The notes: generated by a model not told the origin, from the letters alone. DNA of 8,651 bases from Neisseriaceae bacterium (GCA_947470205.1 CANISK010000054.1:1-8651), one strand, 5' to 3'; counted from the first letter of the stretch, positions 1-7,966 are shown. Program-made: numbers and translations.

Positions 1-147
1 CATGTCATGCAAATGTCTATTATTTACTAATTCTTCATAATATTTATTTTTAAATACTACCCTATAATCTACATCAAAAATTATCATAATGCCGTCGTTA
101 TTTATTTGTGTGCTATAAAAAGTGGCTAATTGAGCAAGGTTAATCAT
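1..147 (-). CDS. Partial hypothetical protein, 5' end only
   Basis: An open frame begins at ATG 147 and stays open for 49 codons to the window edge. It begins MINLAQLATFY and contains GIMIIFDVDYRVVFKNKYY. The frame is also open upstream of this ATG back to a TAA near 205, so the start is provisional. A GGGAA stretch about 11 nt upstream is only a weak ribosome site. The hydrophobic-strand pattern followed by charged and aromatic residues (IMIIFDVDYRVVFKNK) loosely recalls the first strands of a PAS-type sensor domain, but I do not recognise the protein and assign no function. It is transcribed in the same direction as the operon, but about 350 nt and apparent IS debris separate it from the EamA gene, so it is probably a separate unit. 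It could be a chance AT-rich open frame. Confidence 0.45.
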   Translation of the reverse strand, partial: MINLAQLATFYSTQINNDGIMIIFDVDYRVVFKNKYYEELVNNRHLHDM

Positions 148-185
148 AATAGTAAGTTCCCATTGTAAGTACCGACAATTTATTC

Positions 186-215
186 TATATAAATCAATTT
201 TACTTTAAATTGCAA
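186..215 (-). promoter_or_regulatory. Weak possible promoter for the left-edge open frame
   Basis: On the minus strand TTGCAA (210-215) and TATATA (186-191) lie 18 nt apart, about 40 nt upstream of ATG 147. Each hexamer matches four of six sigma70 consensus bases. Such matches are common in AT-rich DNA, so this is only a suggestion. Confidence 0.2.
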
Positions 216-263
216 TATCTTTCTGCATAAAATTTCTTCAAATTTATAATTGACACAATTTGC

Positions 264-316
264 TGTAAATTGTAATGATCTTTTGACCCACCATTGTAAT
301 GAAAAAGTGACCCACC
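264..316 (+). repeat. Tandem 24-bp repeats resembling an IS21-family element end
   Basis: Two directly adjacent 24-bp units lie at 269-292 and 293-316. Each has the form ATTGTAATGA, six variable bases, then GACCCACC. A TGTAA tip precedes them at 264-268. Multiple terminal repeats with GACCCACC and TTACAAT cores next to a TG...CA tip are, from memory, characteristic of IS21-family ends. No istA or istB product is visible in the window, so this would be a remnant or solo end. If the tip is at 264, the element interior lay to the right, where only about 180 nt of unrecognised sequence remain before the operon. Confidence 0.5.
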
Positions 317-498
317 CAACCATTAAAAAACAAGACCAAATTCATCATTTTTAGCCAAAATTATTAGAAAATCGGTGAAGATGGGTATGGATGCAATTAA
401 ATTTATTTTACATGGAATTATTTTAATTAGATTATATGCAAAAATATTTCTAGGTAGCGCAATGCGGTTGGAAAGAGGCGGGCATCATTAAAGATGAG
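317..498. other. Intergenic stretch with a short open frame, probably degraded DNA
   Basis: Between the tandem repeats and the end of the EamA gene there is no recognised gene. A plus-strand frame is open from 327 to TAA 489-491. Its only reasonable starts are GTG 375 or ATG 381, the latter giving 36 residues beginning MGMDAIKFILHG, with a hydrophobic middle and a basic end. I see no ribosome site and no familiar motif, so I do not call it a gene. No intrinsic terminator for the operon is visible: the small inverted repeats near 446-456 (GCGCAATGCG) and 485-498 lack a T-run on the minus strand. Confidence 0.35.
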
Positions 499-1356
499 TT
501 ATTTGAATTTATACATACCGATTATTGAAAGAATAATAAGCGTCACTGCTAAATAAGTTATATTCGTCATTGACTGATGAAAAATAAATTTGCCATAAAC
601 AATGCCTGTGATTGCGGAAATGCCGTTGACTAGCATAAAAAACACTGGGCCAAAACGTGGGATGATTATAAATAATAAAATATAGCCAATGGTTGATAAT
701 ATAATTTCTAAGATAATAAGTAGTGAGTTATAATTAAAACTAAGTGGGTAAAAGTTTTTATCTATGAGTGTAACTGGGATGGTGATGATGGATGCAAATA
801 ATAACATCCAAAATGAATAGTTTAATACATTACCATCTTTTGGTTTTAATTTGGCTAGATATATAACTCCTAGTGAATAGCAAATTGGCACTAATAATAC
901 TAGATATAACCACCCATTATGAAGTGACAATGTATAGATATTTTGTACATGTGACTGAGCAAGAAGAAGAATAACCCCTACCACCCCTACTGATACTAAA
1001 AATAATTTGGTTTTATTAAATTTTTCTTGATGAAATAAAAGTACTAGAATATAGGTGCAAATTGGGTCTAAGTTGGCAAATACAGTGAGGATTCCTGAGT
1101 CGATATATCGAGACGAGTAGTATATGATGAGATTTGGCAATGCAATACCAAGTGCACCGCATATAAAACCATAACGTAAACCACCTGGATAATATTTTAC
1201 ATCATTACGGATAACTTGGATGATAAATAATGCAAGTAGCGGGCCAAAACATTGCCAAAACGCATATGCACTTGGAGACACTCCGTGTCGCATAACAAAG
1301 CCCGCAATCGCAAAACCACTTGCCCAGTCAATTCCAAGAATAATCAGTAAAAGCAT
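499..1356 (-). CDS. EamA/DMT-superfamily permease
   Basis: An integral inner-membrane protein of the drug/metabolite transporter superfamily; the substrate cannot be read from the sequence. From ATG 1356 it is 285 residues, the usual EamA length. About ten hydrophobic segments form two repeats, the first half ending near LFLVSVGVVGVILLLAQ and the second starting at GWLYLVLLVPICYSLGVIYLA. Typical EamA features are the first segment LLLIILGIDWASGFAIAG, LPNLIIYYSSRYIDSG, and FANLDPICTYILVLLFHQEKF at the end of segment 4. ATG 1356 lies 2 nt after the secA stop and is preferred. A TTG at 1380 would add eight residues and overlap secA by 22 nt; neither start has a clear ribosome site. It is the last gene of the apparent operon, so translation probably relies on coupling to secA. 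Confidence 0.85.
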   Translation of the reverse strand: MLLLIILGIDWASGFAIAGFVMRHGVSPSAYAFWQCFGPLLALFIIQVIRNDVKYYPGGLRYGFICGALGIALPNLIIYYSSRYIDSGILTVFANLDPICTYILVLLFHQEKFNKTKLFLVSVGVVGVILLLAQSHVQNIYTLSLHNGWLYLVLLVPICYSLGVIYLAKLKPKDGNVLNYSFWMLLFASIITIPVTLIDKNFYPLSFNYNSLLIILEIILSTIGYILLFIIIPRFGPVFFMLVNGISAITGIVYGKFIFHQSMTNITYLAVTLIILSIIGMYKFK

Positions 1357-1358
1357 AT

Positions 1359-4208
1359 TTAATTTAGTTTGCCGTGACAATGTTTATATTTTTTACCACT
1401 TCCACAATCACACAGTGCATTTCTACCGATTAGTTGTGTTGATGTGTTTGTGGGAGTGGCATTAACACCTTTAGTGTCTGTGTCAATAACACCATCCAAT
1501 GTTTCTTTTATTTTTACCGCAAGTAAAACTCTAACTGCATCATTTTTAATATTATCCAACATAATCGCAAATAACTTAAACGCTTCATTTTGAAATTCAC
1601 GTTTTGGATCTTTTTGTGCATAGCCACGAAGATGAATACCTTGTTTTAGTTGTTCTAATTGAGTTAAATGCTCACGCCAATAATAGTCTATGTGTTGAAG
1701 CAATATCCCACGTTCCATTTTGGTTGCTTGAGTTTTACCCATATTTTTTGTATAGTCATTAATCTTATTTTTTATTTCGTATCCTGTAACATTTGGATTT
1801 ACTTTATATATATCTTCAAAATGGATATCTATTTCTATTCCATTTTGCATACAAAAGTCATCAATGAGCTTGAGATTTGGAGTGGGGTTGGCAAAAATTT
1901 CATTTGTGATAAATTCATCCACTTCCGTGTTTATATTTCCAATGAACATATTGATTTTATTTTGATATATTTGATTAACGTGTGTTATCAATGCATCTTT
2001 TATGTCAACTATATTAATGTTATTGTCATTCAATTTTTCGAGTAAATCAAACTCTATGAGATAATTATCCGATAACATTTTTTGTAATTTAATAACTTCT
2101 TTTTCATCAAATACACTTGATGAAATATATTGATTAAATAATCTGCCAATTACACCAGTTGTCATCCCCGAAATTGTTTCATTTAAATCTTCACTGATTA
2201 AAATATCATCACGTTCTTGATAGATAACATTTCGCTGCTCATTAAATACATTATCATACTCAAGTAATTGTTTTCTAATGTCAAAATTATGCCCTTCCAC
2301 TTTACGTTGAGCAGACTCTATGGAGCGTGATAACCATTTGTGCTCAATAGACTCCCCTTCTTTCATGCCAAATCTTTGCATCATGCTACGCATTTTATCT
2401 CCGCCAAAAATACGGAGGAGTGAATCATCTAATGATAAATAAAATCTACTAGTTCCGTTATCACCCTGTCTACCAGATCTCCCACGAAGCTGGTTGTCTA
2501 TTCGTCGTGATTCGTGTCTTTCGGTGCCAATGATTGCTAAGCCACCAGCATCTAAGACTTGTTTATTATTTAGCGTCCATTGATTTTGTACTTCGTTAAT
2601 TTTTTGAGTTTTTTGATCAATGGATAGCTGATCATCATTTTGTATTTTGGTGATTTCTAGTTTATAATTGCCACCTAAAACGATATCAGTACCCCGTCCT
2701 GCCATATTGGTGGCAACTGTGATGCTATATGGTGTACCAGCTTGAGCTATGATATCGGCCTCTTTTTGATGTTGTTTTGCGTTTAATACCGCATGTTTCA
2801 ATTTTTTTTGAGATAATAACTTAGATAATATCTCAGAGTTTTCAACTGACGTAGTCCCCACTAAAACTGGTTGAGCTTTGTTATGACAACTCACAATTTC
2901 TTCCACTATCGAGTTATATTTATCTTGTAAATTCATATAGATTTTATCGTTATAGTCTTTGCGAATCATTTGTCTATGAGTCGGGATGATAACTGTTTCT
3001 AGGTTATATATTTGTTGAAATTCGTACGCTTCAGTGTCTGCCGTGCCCGTCATTCCGGAAAGTTTTCTATACATTCTAAAATAGTTTTGAAATGTAATGG
3101 ATGCCATGGTATGGTTTTCCTGTTTGATATCCACACCTTCTTTGGCCTCTACCGCTTGGTGTAAACCATCAGACCATCTTCTGCCATTCATAAGACGACC
3201 AGTAAATTCATCTACGATTATTATCTCACCGTCTTGCACAACGTAATGCTGATCTTTTAAATACACATGATGAGCCTTGAGTGCGGCCAATAAATGGTGC
3301 ATGAGAGAAATATTTTGTCCATCATATAAGCTACTATTATCTTTTAAAAGCCCCATCTTTAGAAGGATTTGTTCAACTTTTTCGTGCCCGGCTTCAGACA
3401 AGATGATGTTATGATTTTTTTCATCTACCCAAAAATCTCCATCAAGACTTTCTTCATTTTCCTGCTTGGTTAGTAGGCTTGGGATCTTATTTAACTTTAG
3501 ATATATCTGATTATCGCCCTCTGCTGCACCAGATATGATAAGTGGAGTGCGTGCTTCATCTATGAGAATGGAGTCCACCTCGTCTACCACAGCGAAACAT
3601 AATCCTCGTTGAACTTTTTCAGTAATATCAAATACCATATTATCTCGAAGGTAATCAAATCCAAATTCATTATTAGTACCGTAGGTGATATCACATTTAT
3701 ACGCATTATGTTTATCTTGTTGTGGCATGTCGGGTAAATTTACCCCCACACTCAACCCTAAAAAATTATACAACTTAGACATTTCTAATGCGTCTCGTTT
3801 TACAAGGTAATCATTCACTGTTATAACGTGTGCTCCATTGCCTGATAGTGCATTTAGATACACTGGCAGTGTGGCTGATAATGTCTTACCTTCACCGGTT
3901 CGCATTTCTGCAATCTTACCATCATGCAACACCATGCCACCTATAAGCTGTACATCAAAATGTCTCATATTTAATACACGTTTACTTGCTTCGCGACACA
4001 CTGCAAAAGCTTCCACTAGAATATCATTCAAATTCTCTCCGTTTGCTATACGAGTTTTGAAGATTTGGGTGTAGTTTTTTAGCTCATCATCTGATAGCTT
4101 TTCAATTTGCGCCTCTAATAAATTGATTTGATTTACTTTTTTGTAATAGGCTTTTAATAAACGTTGGTTTCTTGTGCCAAATATTTTATAAAGAATATTT
4201 TTTAACAT
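1359..4208 (-). CDS. secA: SecA preprotein translocase ATPase
   Basis: The motor ATPase of the Sec pathway drives unfolded preproteins through SecYEG using ATP, cycling between cytosol and inner membrane. The 949 residues are somewhat longer than the 901 of E. coli SecA. Visible landmarks are Walker A GEGKT (105-109), Walker B VVDEVDSILIDEARTP (207-222), the preprotein cross-linking region up to about 370, TSVENSE (453-459), MAGRGTDI (502-509) and arginine-finger motif QLRGRSGRQGD (573-583). The scaffold stretch follows (QRKVEGHNFDIRKQLLEYDN), then helical-wing sequence and HLRGYAQKDPKREF. The C-terminus carries a zinc motif CDCGSGKKYKHCH (Cys933, Cys935, Cys944, His945), the SecB and phospholipid binding tail, so a SecB partner is expected elsewhere. 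ATG 4208 lies 16 nt after the acyl-CoA-binding gene stop, without a good ribosome site. All motor motifs are intact. Its place behind pheST-ihfA is unusual. Confidence 0.99.
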   Translation of the reverse strand: MLKNILYKIFGTRNQRLLKAYYKKVNQINLLEAQIEKLSDDELKNYTQIFKTRIANGENLNDILVEAFAVCREASKRVLNMRHFDVQLIGGMVLHDGKIAEMRTGEGKTLSATLPVYLNALSGNGAHVITVNDYLVKRDALEMSKLYNFLGLSVGVNLPDMPQQDKHNAYKCDITYGTNNEFGFDYLRDNMVFDITEKVQRGLCFAVVDEVDSILIDEARTPLIISGAAEGDNQIYLKLNKIPSLLTKQENEESLDGDFWVDEKNHNIILSEAGHEKVEQILLKMGLLKDNSSLYDGQNISLMHHLLAALKAHHVYLKDQHYVVQDGEIIIVDEFTGRLMNGRRWSDGLHQAVEAKEGVDIKQENHTMASITFQNYFRMYRKLSGMTGTADTEAYEFQQIYNLETVIIPTHRQMIRKDYNDKIYMNLQDKYNSIVEEIVSCHNKAQPVLVGTTSVENSEILSKLLSQKKLKHAVLNAKQHQKEADIIAQAGTPYSITVATNMAGRGTDIVLGGNYKLEITKIQNDDQLSIDQKTQKINEVQNQWTLNNKQVLDAGGLAIIGTERHESRRIDNQLRGRSGRQGDNGTSRFYLSLDDSLLRIFGGDKMRSMMQRFGMKEGESIEHKWLSRSIESAQRKVEGHNFDIRKQLLEYDNVFNEQRNVIYQERDDILISEDLNETISGMTTGVIGRLFNQYISSSVFDEKEVIKLQKMLSDNYLIEFDLLEKLNDNNINIVDIKDALITHVNQIYQNKINMFIGNINTEVDEFITNEIFANPTPNLKLIDDFCMQNGIEIDIHFEDIYKVNPNVTGYEIKNKINDYTKNMGKTQATKMERGILLQHIDYYWREHLTQLEQLKQGIHLRGYAQKDPKREFQNEAFKLFAIMLDNIKNDAVRVLLAVKIKETLDGVIDTDTKGVNATPTNTSTQLIGRNALCDCGSGKKYKHCHGKLN

Positions 4209-4224
4209 GGTGTTGTAACTTTTT

Positions 4225-4482
4225 TTAAGATTTAAATACGTTCAAATATCCAGTCATTGCCTCTTCTTTTGTTTTACCTTTTATAGCATTCCATGCTTGC
4301 CATTTTGCGCGTTCTACCATGTGTAAAACTGAAGGACAATCACCTTCCACATCCCCCACTGTTGCCTGTTTGTAAAAAGCGTAAAGTTTTAATTTTTGTG
4401 CATTACTTGGCGTGAAGTCAATTGTTGCATCACGCACTTTAATCACCATTTCATTAAATTCATTTTTTAGTTGAGTGGTCAT
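4225..4482 (-). CDS. Acyl-CoA-binding protein (ACBP family)
   Basis: A small cytosolic four-helix protein that binds medium- and long-chain acyl-CoA esters and may buffer or deliver them to lipid enzymes. At 85 residues it is the full length of a single ACBP domain. The hallmark LYAFYKQATVGD spans residues 33-44 (Tyr34, Tyr37 and Lys38 in ligand-binding positions), followed by CPS and AKWQAW (59-64, with Lys60 the second conserved lysine) and the C-terminal helix Tyr79. ATG 4482 is only 2 nt after the ihfA stop. Its ribosome site AAGGAG (4491-4496) lies inside the last codons of ihfA, so the two are tightly linked. ACBPs are near-universal in eukaryotes but patchy in bacteria, and this one is embedded between a DNA-architecture gene and secA. 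The assignment is secure; the physiological role here is inference. Confidence 0.95.
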   Translation of the reverse strand: MTTQLKNEFNEMVIKVRDATIDFTPSNAQKLKLYAFYKQATVGDVEGDCPSVLHMVERAKWQAWNAIKGKTKEEAMTGYLNVFKS

Positions 4483-4484
4483 GT

Positions 4485-4799
4485 TTATTTCTCCTTAGGT
4501 TTTTTAGTTTCTTGTTGTAAATCTCGTACTGCTAATTTTAATATATTGCTTGGTTTGAATGTTGCAACAGTCCTAGCATTAATCACGTGCTCTTCCCCAG
4601 TTTTTGGGTTACGTCCAAGACGTTTATTTTTCTTCCTTAAAACGAAGTTACCAAATCCGGGTATTTTTACATCATTTCCCACCTCAAGAGATTTGGACAT
4701 TACGCTAAAGAAGTCTTCAATAAAGTTAGTAGCATCCACTCTTTTTAAATCTGTGTATTGCTCCACAAGCTCAATGAGTTCATTTTTAGTAACTGTCAT
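4485..4799 (-). CDS. ihfA: Integration host factor alpha subunit
   Basis: An HU/IHF-family DNA-bending protein that pairs with IhfB to make sharp bends used in transcription, replication and recombination. Its 104 residues compare with 99 for E. coli IhfA. The N-terminal dimerisation helices are followed by KIPGFGNFVLRKKNKR (45-60) and the beta-arm GRNPKTGE (62-69), with intercalating Pro65 at the expected place. A short lysine/glutamate tail (KKPKEK) ends the protein. HU-like and IHF-like paralogues are hard to separate by motif alone; the position directly after pheT, the classical gammaproteobacterial order, decides for the alpha subunit. ATG 4799 lies 9 nt after the pheT stop. A TAGGA ribosome site (4807-4811) overlaps that stop, suggesting coupled translation. 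Confidence 0.95.
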   Translation of the reverse strand: MTVTKNELIELVEQYTDLKRVDATNFIEDFFSVMSKSLEVGNDVKIPGFGNFVLRKKNKRLGRNPKTGEEHVINARTVATFKPSNILKLAVRDLQQETKKPKEK

Positions 4800-4808
4800 G
4801 GTTAAGTC

Positions 4809-6953
4809 CTATCTAAGTTGAATGTTAAATTTTTCAATAACTTTATTGGTTATTGTGTGTAGCGTGCTATTGGTATCTTCTATATCAAGAGTTTTATTTC
4901 CTTGAAATATAAATTTAAATGTGACGCTTTTGTGCGTAGATGGTATTTTATCTCCGGTGTATATATCTGTGATTATGACATCACGGATGATATCAATTGA
5001 TAGCGAATCAATAAAATCTGTTATATTTTGCGTGGGTAATGTGTTATTCATCACAAAAGCTAAATCTCGTTCTACTTTTTGATATTTTGAAATGGGTAAT
5101 AATTTAAATGTAGTCTTTGACTGGTTTATGCTATCAATATCCACCTCAAATACATAGGGTGAATAATCTAATCTAAAATCTTGTACAATTTTAGGATGTA
5201 TTTGCCCCACTACGCCTACTTCTTTATTTGCGAGATATATTTTAGCACATCTACCACTATGAAAGAGTGGATTATCTTCGTATGTGGTAAATTTGAGTGG
5301 TAAACCTTGAAAGATGGCCTCCACATCTCCTTTTATATCATAAAAATTAAATGTAGCATTGCCATTAATCCAATGATAGTTGGATTTTTTTCCATAACAT
5401 AATCCAGATAGTTTAACTGGTTGACTATTTGCATCGTCCCCATAAAATACTCTGGATAACTCAAATAAACGAATAGAATGCAGTTTGCGATTGACATTAT
5501 ATTCCATGGCTTTAAATAACCCAGCTAATAAGGTGGTTCTCATGTGGGTAAAACTTGCAATTGAGTTTTTGAGAGCAATGGGAGTAACGTTTGTATAATT
5601 AAATAAATTAGCGTATTTTTCTTCTAAAAATGAATAACTAATATTTTCATTATATCCTCTTGATACTAGAATATTTTTATAATTTGTATTGATAGTATGA
5701 CTTGGGTTGATTGTGTTGATGGTGTATTGTGAAGTAGGCATTATTGGTGGAATATTATCATACCCATACACACGGGCGATTTCTTCGATAATATCTTGTG
5801 GTATTTGGATATCAAACCTATAGCTTGGTGGAGTGATGTGAAGTGTATTGAGTTTAATTTCTACCCTGCAATTTAACTTACTTAAAATAGCGGTAACGAT
5901 ATTGATATCAATATCTATTCCTATCATACTTTTGATTTTATCTATTGTTATGATAATTTGATTTTGTCTGTGTGGTGTGGATGAGTGATCTGTGTTTTGA
6001 AATTCAACGATTTCGCTTGGGTTGCCATTTAAATATTTTAAAATAAGGGTGGATGCAACCATGAGCGCGTCTTTTGTAGAGGCTATATCCACCCCGCGTT
6101 CAAACCTATATGCTGCATCTGATGATACACTATAATATTTGGCTTTACCAATTATTATTTCTGGTATAAAATGCGCGCTTTCAATAATAATATTTTTAGT
6201 ATCAATGGTAACTCCACTATCTAATCCACCCATAACACCAGCGATGGCAGTTGGGGTATTTTGTTTGTCTGCTATAATTAAGGTGTCTGTTAACAGATTT
6301 GCGATTGTGCCATCTAATAGCTCAATGGTTTCATGTGGATTGGCATTCCTTATGGTAAGAGTGTGTCCTACTTTATTAGCATCAAAAATATGCAATGGCT
6401 GTCCAGTTTCTAGCATTACGTAATTAGCTATATCTACCAACGGAGAAATACTTTTTATGTTGCTATTTATAAGCCTTGTGGGGATAAAATCTGGTAATGA
6501 TTTGGTGTTGTTTGTATTGTGAATCGCAATTGCGGTATAATTTGGACAATAATGTGGTTCTTGTATGTTTATCAGTGGCGGTAATATGGGGGTTGTTTTA
6601 TTTTGAATGTCTTTGTTGTTAATATTATTATCCCAAGTAGTTTTTATTTGTGACATATATTCATGGTATGTGCTACGGTAATTGGTGAGTGTTTGTATTT
6701 CTCTTAATATGCCATTTACTGAAAGGCAGTCTCCACGGTTTGGGGTTATTTTAAAATCTATCACTATAGATGTTTTCGGGGCATTTAATATATCTATCAT
6801 CTTAATATTTTGATCTTGCTTTATATTACCCACAAATATATCTTCAATCTCAATGCCAGATGAGGTTAGTTTTACAAATATATCATCCCAGTTTAATTTT
6901 AAGTTATCATTTATCTGTATGTAATCTTCCATCCAATCTAATGTTATTTTCAT
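4809..6953 (-). CDS. pheT: Phenylalanyl-tRNA synthetase beta subunit, lacking the tRNA-binding B2 domain
   Basis: The beta subunit of the alpha2beta2 enzyme that charges tRNA-Phe, providing tRNA recognition and editing. It has 714 residues against about 795 in E. coli. Domains seen are the N-terminal B1 start (MKITLDWMEDYI to GIEIEDIF, 1-40), ITPNRGDCLSV (69-79), B3/B4 editing domain (about 130-310, with SPLVDIANYVMLETGQPLHIFD at 170-191), B5 DNA-binding-like domain (about 325-402, ending EEIARVYGYDNIPP), the catalytic-like core, and an FDX-ACB anticodon-binding domain (about 620-713, starting KYQKVERDLAFV). The EMAP/OB-fold tRNA-binding domain B2 is missing. The conserved GIEIED and TPNR blocks are 37 residues apart, against about 134 in E. 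coli. The frame is unbroken. ATG 6953 overlaps the pheS stop as ATGA, preceded by GAGG, so translation is coupled. Confidence 0.98.
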   Translation of the reverse strand: MKITLDWMEDYIQINDNLKLNWDDIFVKLTSSGIEIEDIFVGNIKQDQNIKMIDILNAPKTSIVIDFKITPNRGDCLSVNGILREIQTLTNYRSTYHEYMSQIKTTWDNNINNKDIQNKTTPILPPLINIQEPHYCPNYTAIAIHNTNNTKSLPDFIPTRLINSNIKSISPLVDIANYVMLETGQPLHIFDANKVGHTLTIRNANPHETIELLDGTIANLLTDTLIIADKQNTPTAIAGVMGGLDSGVTIDTKNIIIESAHFIPEIIIGKAKYYSVSSDAAYRFERGVDIASTKDALMVASTLILKYLNGNPSEIVEFQNTDHSSTPHRQNQIIITIDKIKSMIGIDIDINIVTAILSKLNCRVEIKLNTLHITPPSYRFDIQIPQDIIEEIARVYGYDNIPPIMPTSQYTINTINPSHTINTNYKNILVSRGYNENISYSFLEEKYANLFNYTNVTPIALKNSIASFTHMRTTLLAGLFKAMEYNVNRKLHSIRLFELSRVFYGDDANSQPVKLSGLCYGKKSNYHWINGNATFNFYDIKGDVEAIFQGLPLKFTTYEDNPLFHSGRCAKIYLANKEVGVVGQIHPKIVQDFRLDYSPYVFEVDIDSINQSKTTFKLLPISKYQKVERDLAFVMNNTLPTQNITDFIDSLSIDIIRDVIITDIYTGDKIPSTHKSVTFKFIFQGNKTLDIEDTNSTLHTITNKVIEKFNIQLR

Positions 6954-7966
6954 ATATCAACCTCATTTTTACCGCTAAACTGATTTAAAAAATCTATATC
7001 GTTTTCAAACATTAAACGTAAGTCTTGAATGTCATATCTGAGCATAGTGAATCTATCTATACCCATACCAAAAGCAAAACCATTGTATTCATTAACATCA
7101 ATATTCATATTTTTTAATACCTCTGGATGCACCATGCCACAACCTAACACCTCCAGCCATTTATTATCATTTGATAATATGTCCACCTCTGCAGATGGTT
7201 CTGTAAACGGGAAAAATGAGGCACGAAAACGAATTTGAAGATCTTCTTTATTAAAAAATTTGCGTAGAAATTCTACAATCACACCTTTTAAATTAGCAAA
7301 TGAGATATTTTTATCTATCCATAAACCTTCTAACTGATGGAACATTGGGCTATGAGTGGCATCCATATCTACCCTATATACCCTACCTGGTGCAATAACC
7401 TTGATGGGTGGGGTTTTATTTTCAGTATATCTTATTTGAATTGGCGAAGTGTGCGTGCGTAATACATTGTTATTTTCGGTATAAAATGTGTCTTGCATCG
7501 CACGTGCTGGATGATTATCTGGGATATTTAATGCTTTGAAGTTGTAATAATCTGTTTCAATTTCTGGCCCATCTGCAATATCAAAACCCATCTGGCCAAA
7601 AATATTTAACATGCGATTTAATGTTATAGATACTGGGTGAAGGCTACCTAGTTTATTATGATTGCCATCCAAGGTGACGTCAATTGTCTCTTCAGTGATT
7701 TTTTTTGTGAGCGCATAAGACGAGAGCTCTTCCCTTCTGGAAAGGAATGCATTTTCTATGGTGGTTTTAAGGTGATTTATTTTTGCACCATAGGTTTTTT
7801 TATCATTATTGGAGATATTTTTAAGGTTTTGCATAAGAGCATTTATTTTTCCTGACTTACCGAGTGTCGACGTTTTAGTGAGGTCTAACTCATTAATACT
7901 GGTAACTGAGGTTACTAATTTTAATGCATCTTGTAAGATGATATCTAGATCATTCAATTCATTCAC
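6950..7966 (-). CDS. pheS: Phenylalanyl-tRNA synthetase alpha subunit
   Basis: The catalytic subunit of PheRS, a class II synthetase that activates phenylalanine and attaches it to tRNA-Phe in the cytosol. Its 338 residues compare with 327 in E. coli. The N-terminal coiled-coil arm (about 1-90) is followed by HPARAMQDTF (152-161), motif 2 (PGRVYRVDMDATHSPMFHQLEG, 193-214), FPFTEPSAEVD (252-262), LGCGMVHP (274-281) and motif 3 GMGIDRFTMLRY (300-311). Ala298 in GFAFG corresponds to the E. coli Ala294 that sets amino-acid pocket size. The start is GTG 7966. It fits the E. coli N-terminus, and no alternative ATG lies nearby in frame. The ribosome site AAAGG (7979-7983) is about 12 nt away, rather far. 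It is the first gene of the apparent six-gene unit and sits just after a terminator-like hairpin. Confidence 0.98.
   Translation of the reverse strand: MNELNDLDIILQDALKLVTSVTSINELDLTKTSTLGKSGKINALMQNLKNISNNDKKTYGAKINHLKTTIENAFLSRREELSSYALTKKITEETIDVTLDGNHNKLGSLHPVSITLNRMLNIFGQMGFDIADGPEIETDYYNFKALNIPDNHPARAMQDTFYTENNNVLRTHTSPIQIRYTENKTPPIKVIAPGRVYRVDMDATHSPMFHQLEGLWIDKNISFANLKGVIVEFLRKFFNKEDLQIRFRASFFPFTEPSAEVDILSNDNKWLEVLGCGMVHPEVLKNMNIDVNEYNGFAFGMGIDRFTMLRYDIQDLRLMFENDIDFLNQFSGKNEVDI

Noticed and set aside
421..498. Terminator after the EamA gene
   Set aside because: Only short stems (GCGCAATGCG, CATC/GATG) are present, with no T-run on the minus strand.
1359..1380. 22-nt overlap of the EamA gene with secA from a TTG start
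   Set aside because: ATG 1356 lies 2 nt after the secA stop and still gives a complete first membrane segment; the TTG has no ribosome site in its favour. It is not excluded.
1220..1465. 81-codon plus-strand open frame across the secA/EamA junction
   Set aside because: Both strands cannot plausibly code here; the minus strand holds the SecA zinc motif and the first EamA membrane segment.
1668..2045. 125-codon plus-strand open frame opposite secA
   Set aside because: It lies wholly antisense to conserved SecA sequence, has a low-complexity Phe/Ile/Tyr-rich product and no ribosome site; it is a shadow of the real gene.
4471..4821. 116-codon plus-strand open frame opposite ihfA
   Set aside because: It is antisense to the complete, conserved ihfA frame and has no recognisable product.
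6139..6423. 94-codon plus-strand open frame opposite pheT
   Set aside because: It is antisense to the conserved B3/B4 region of PheT; composition and position mark it as a shadow.
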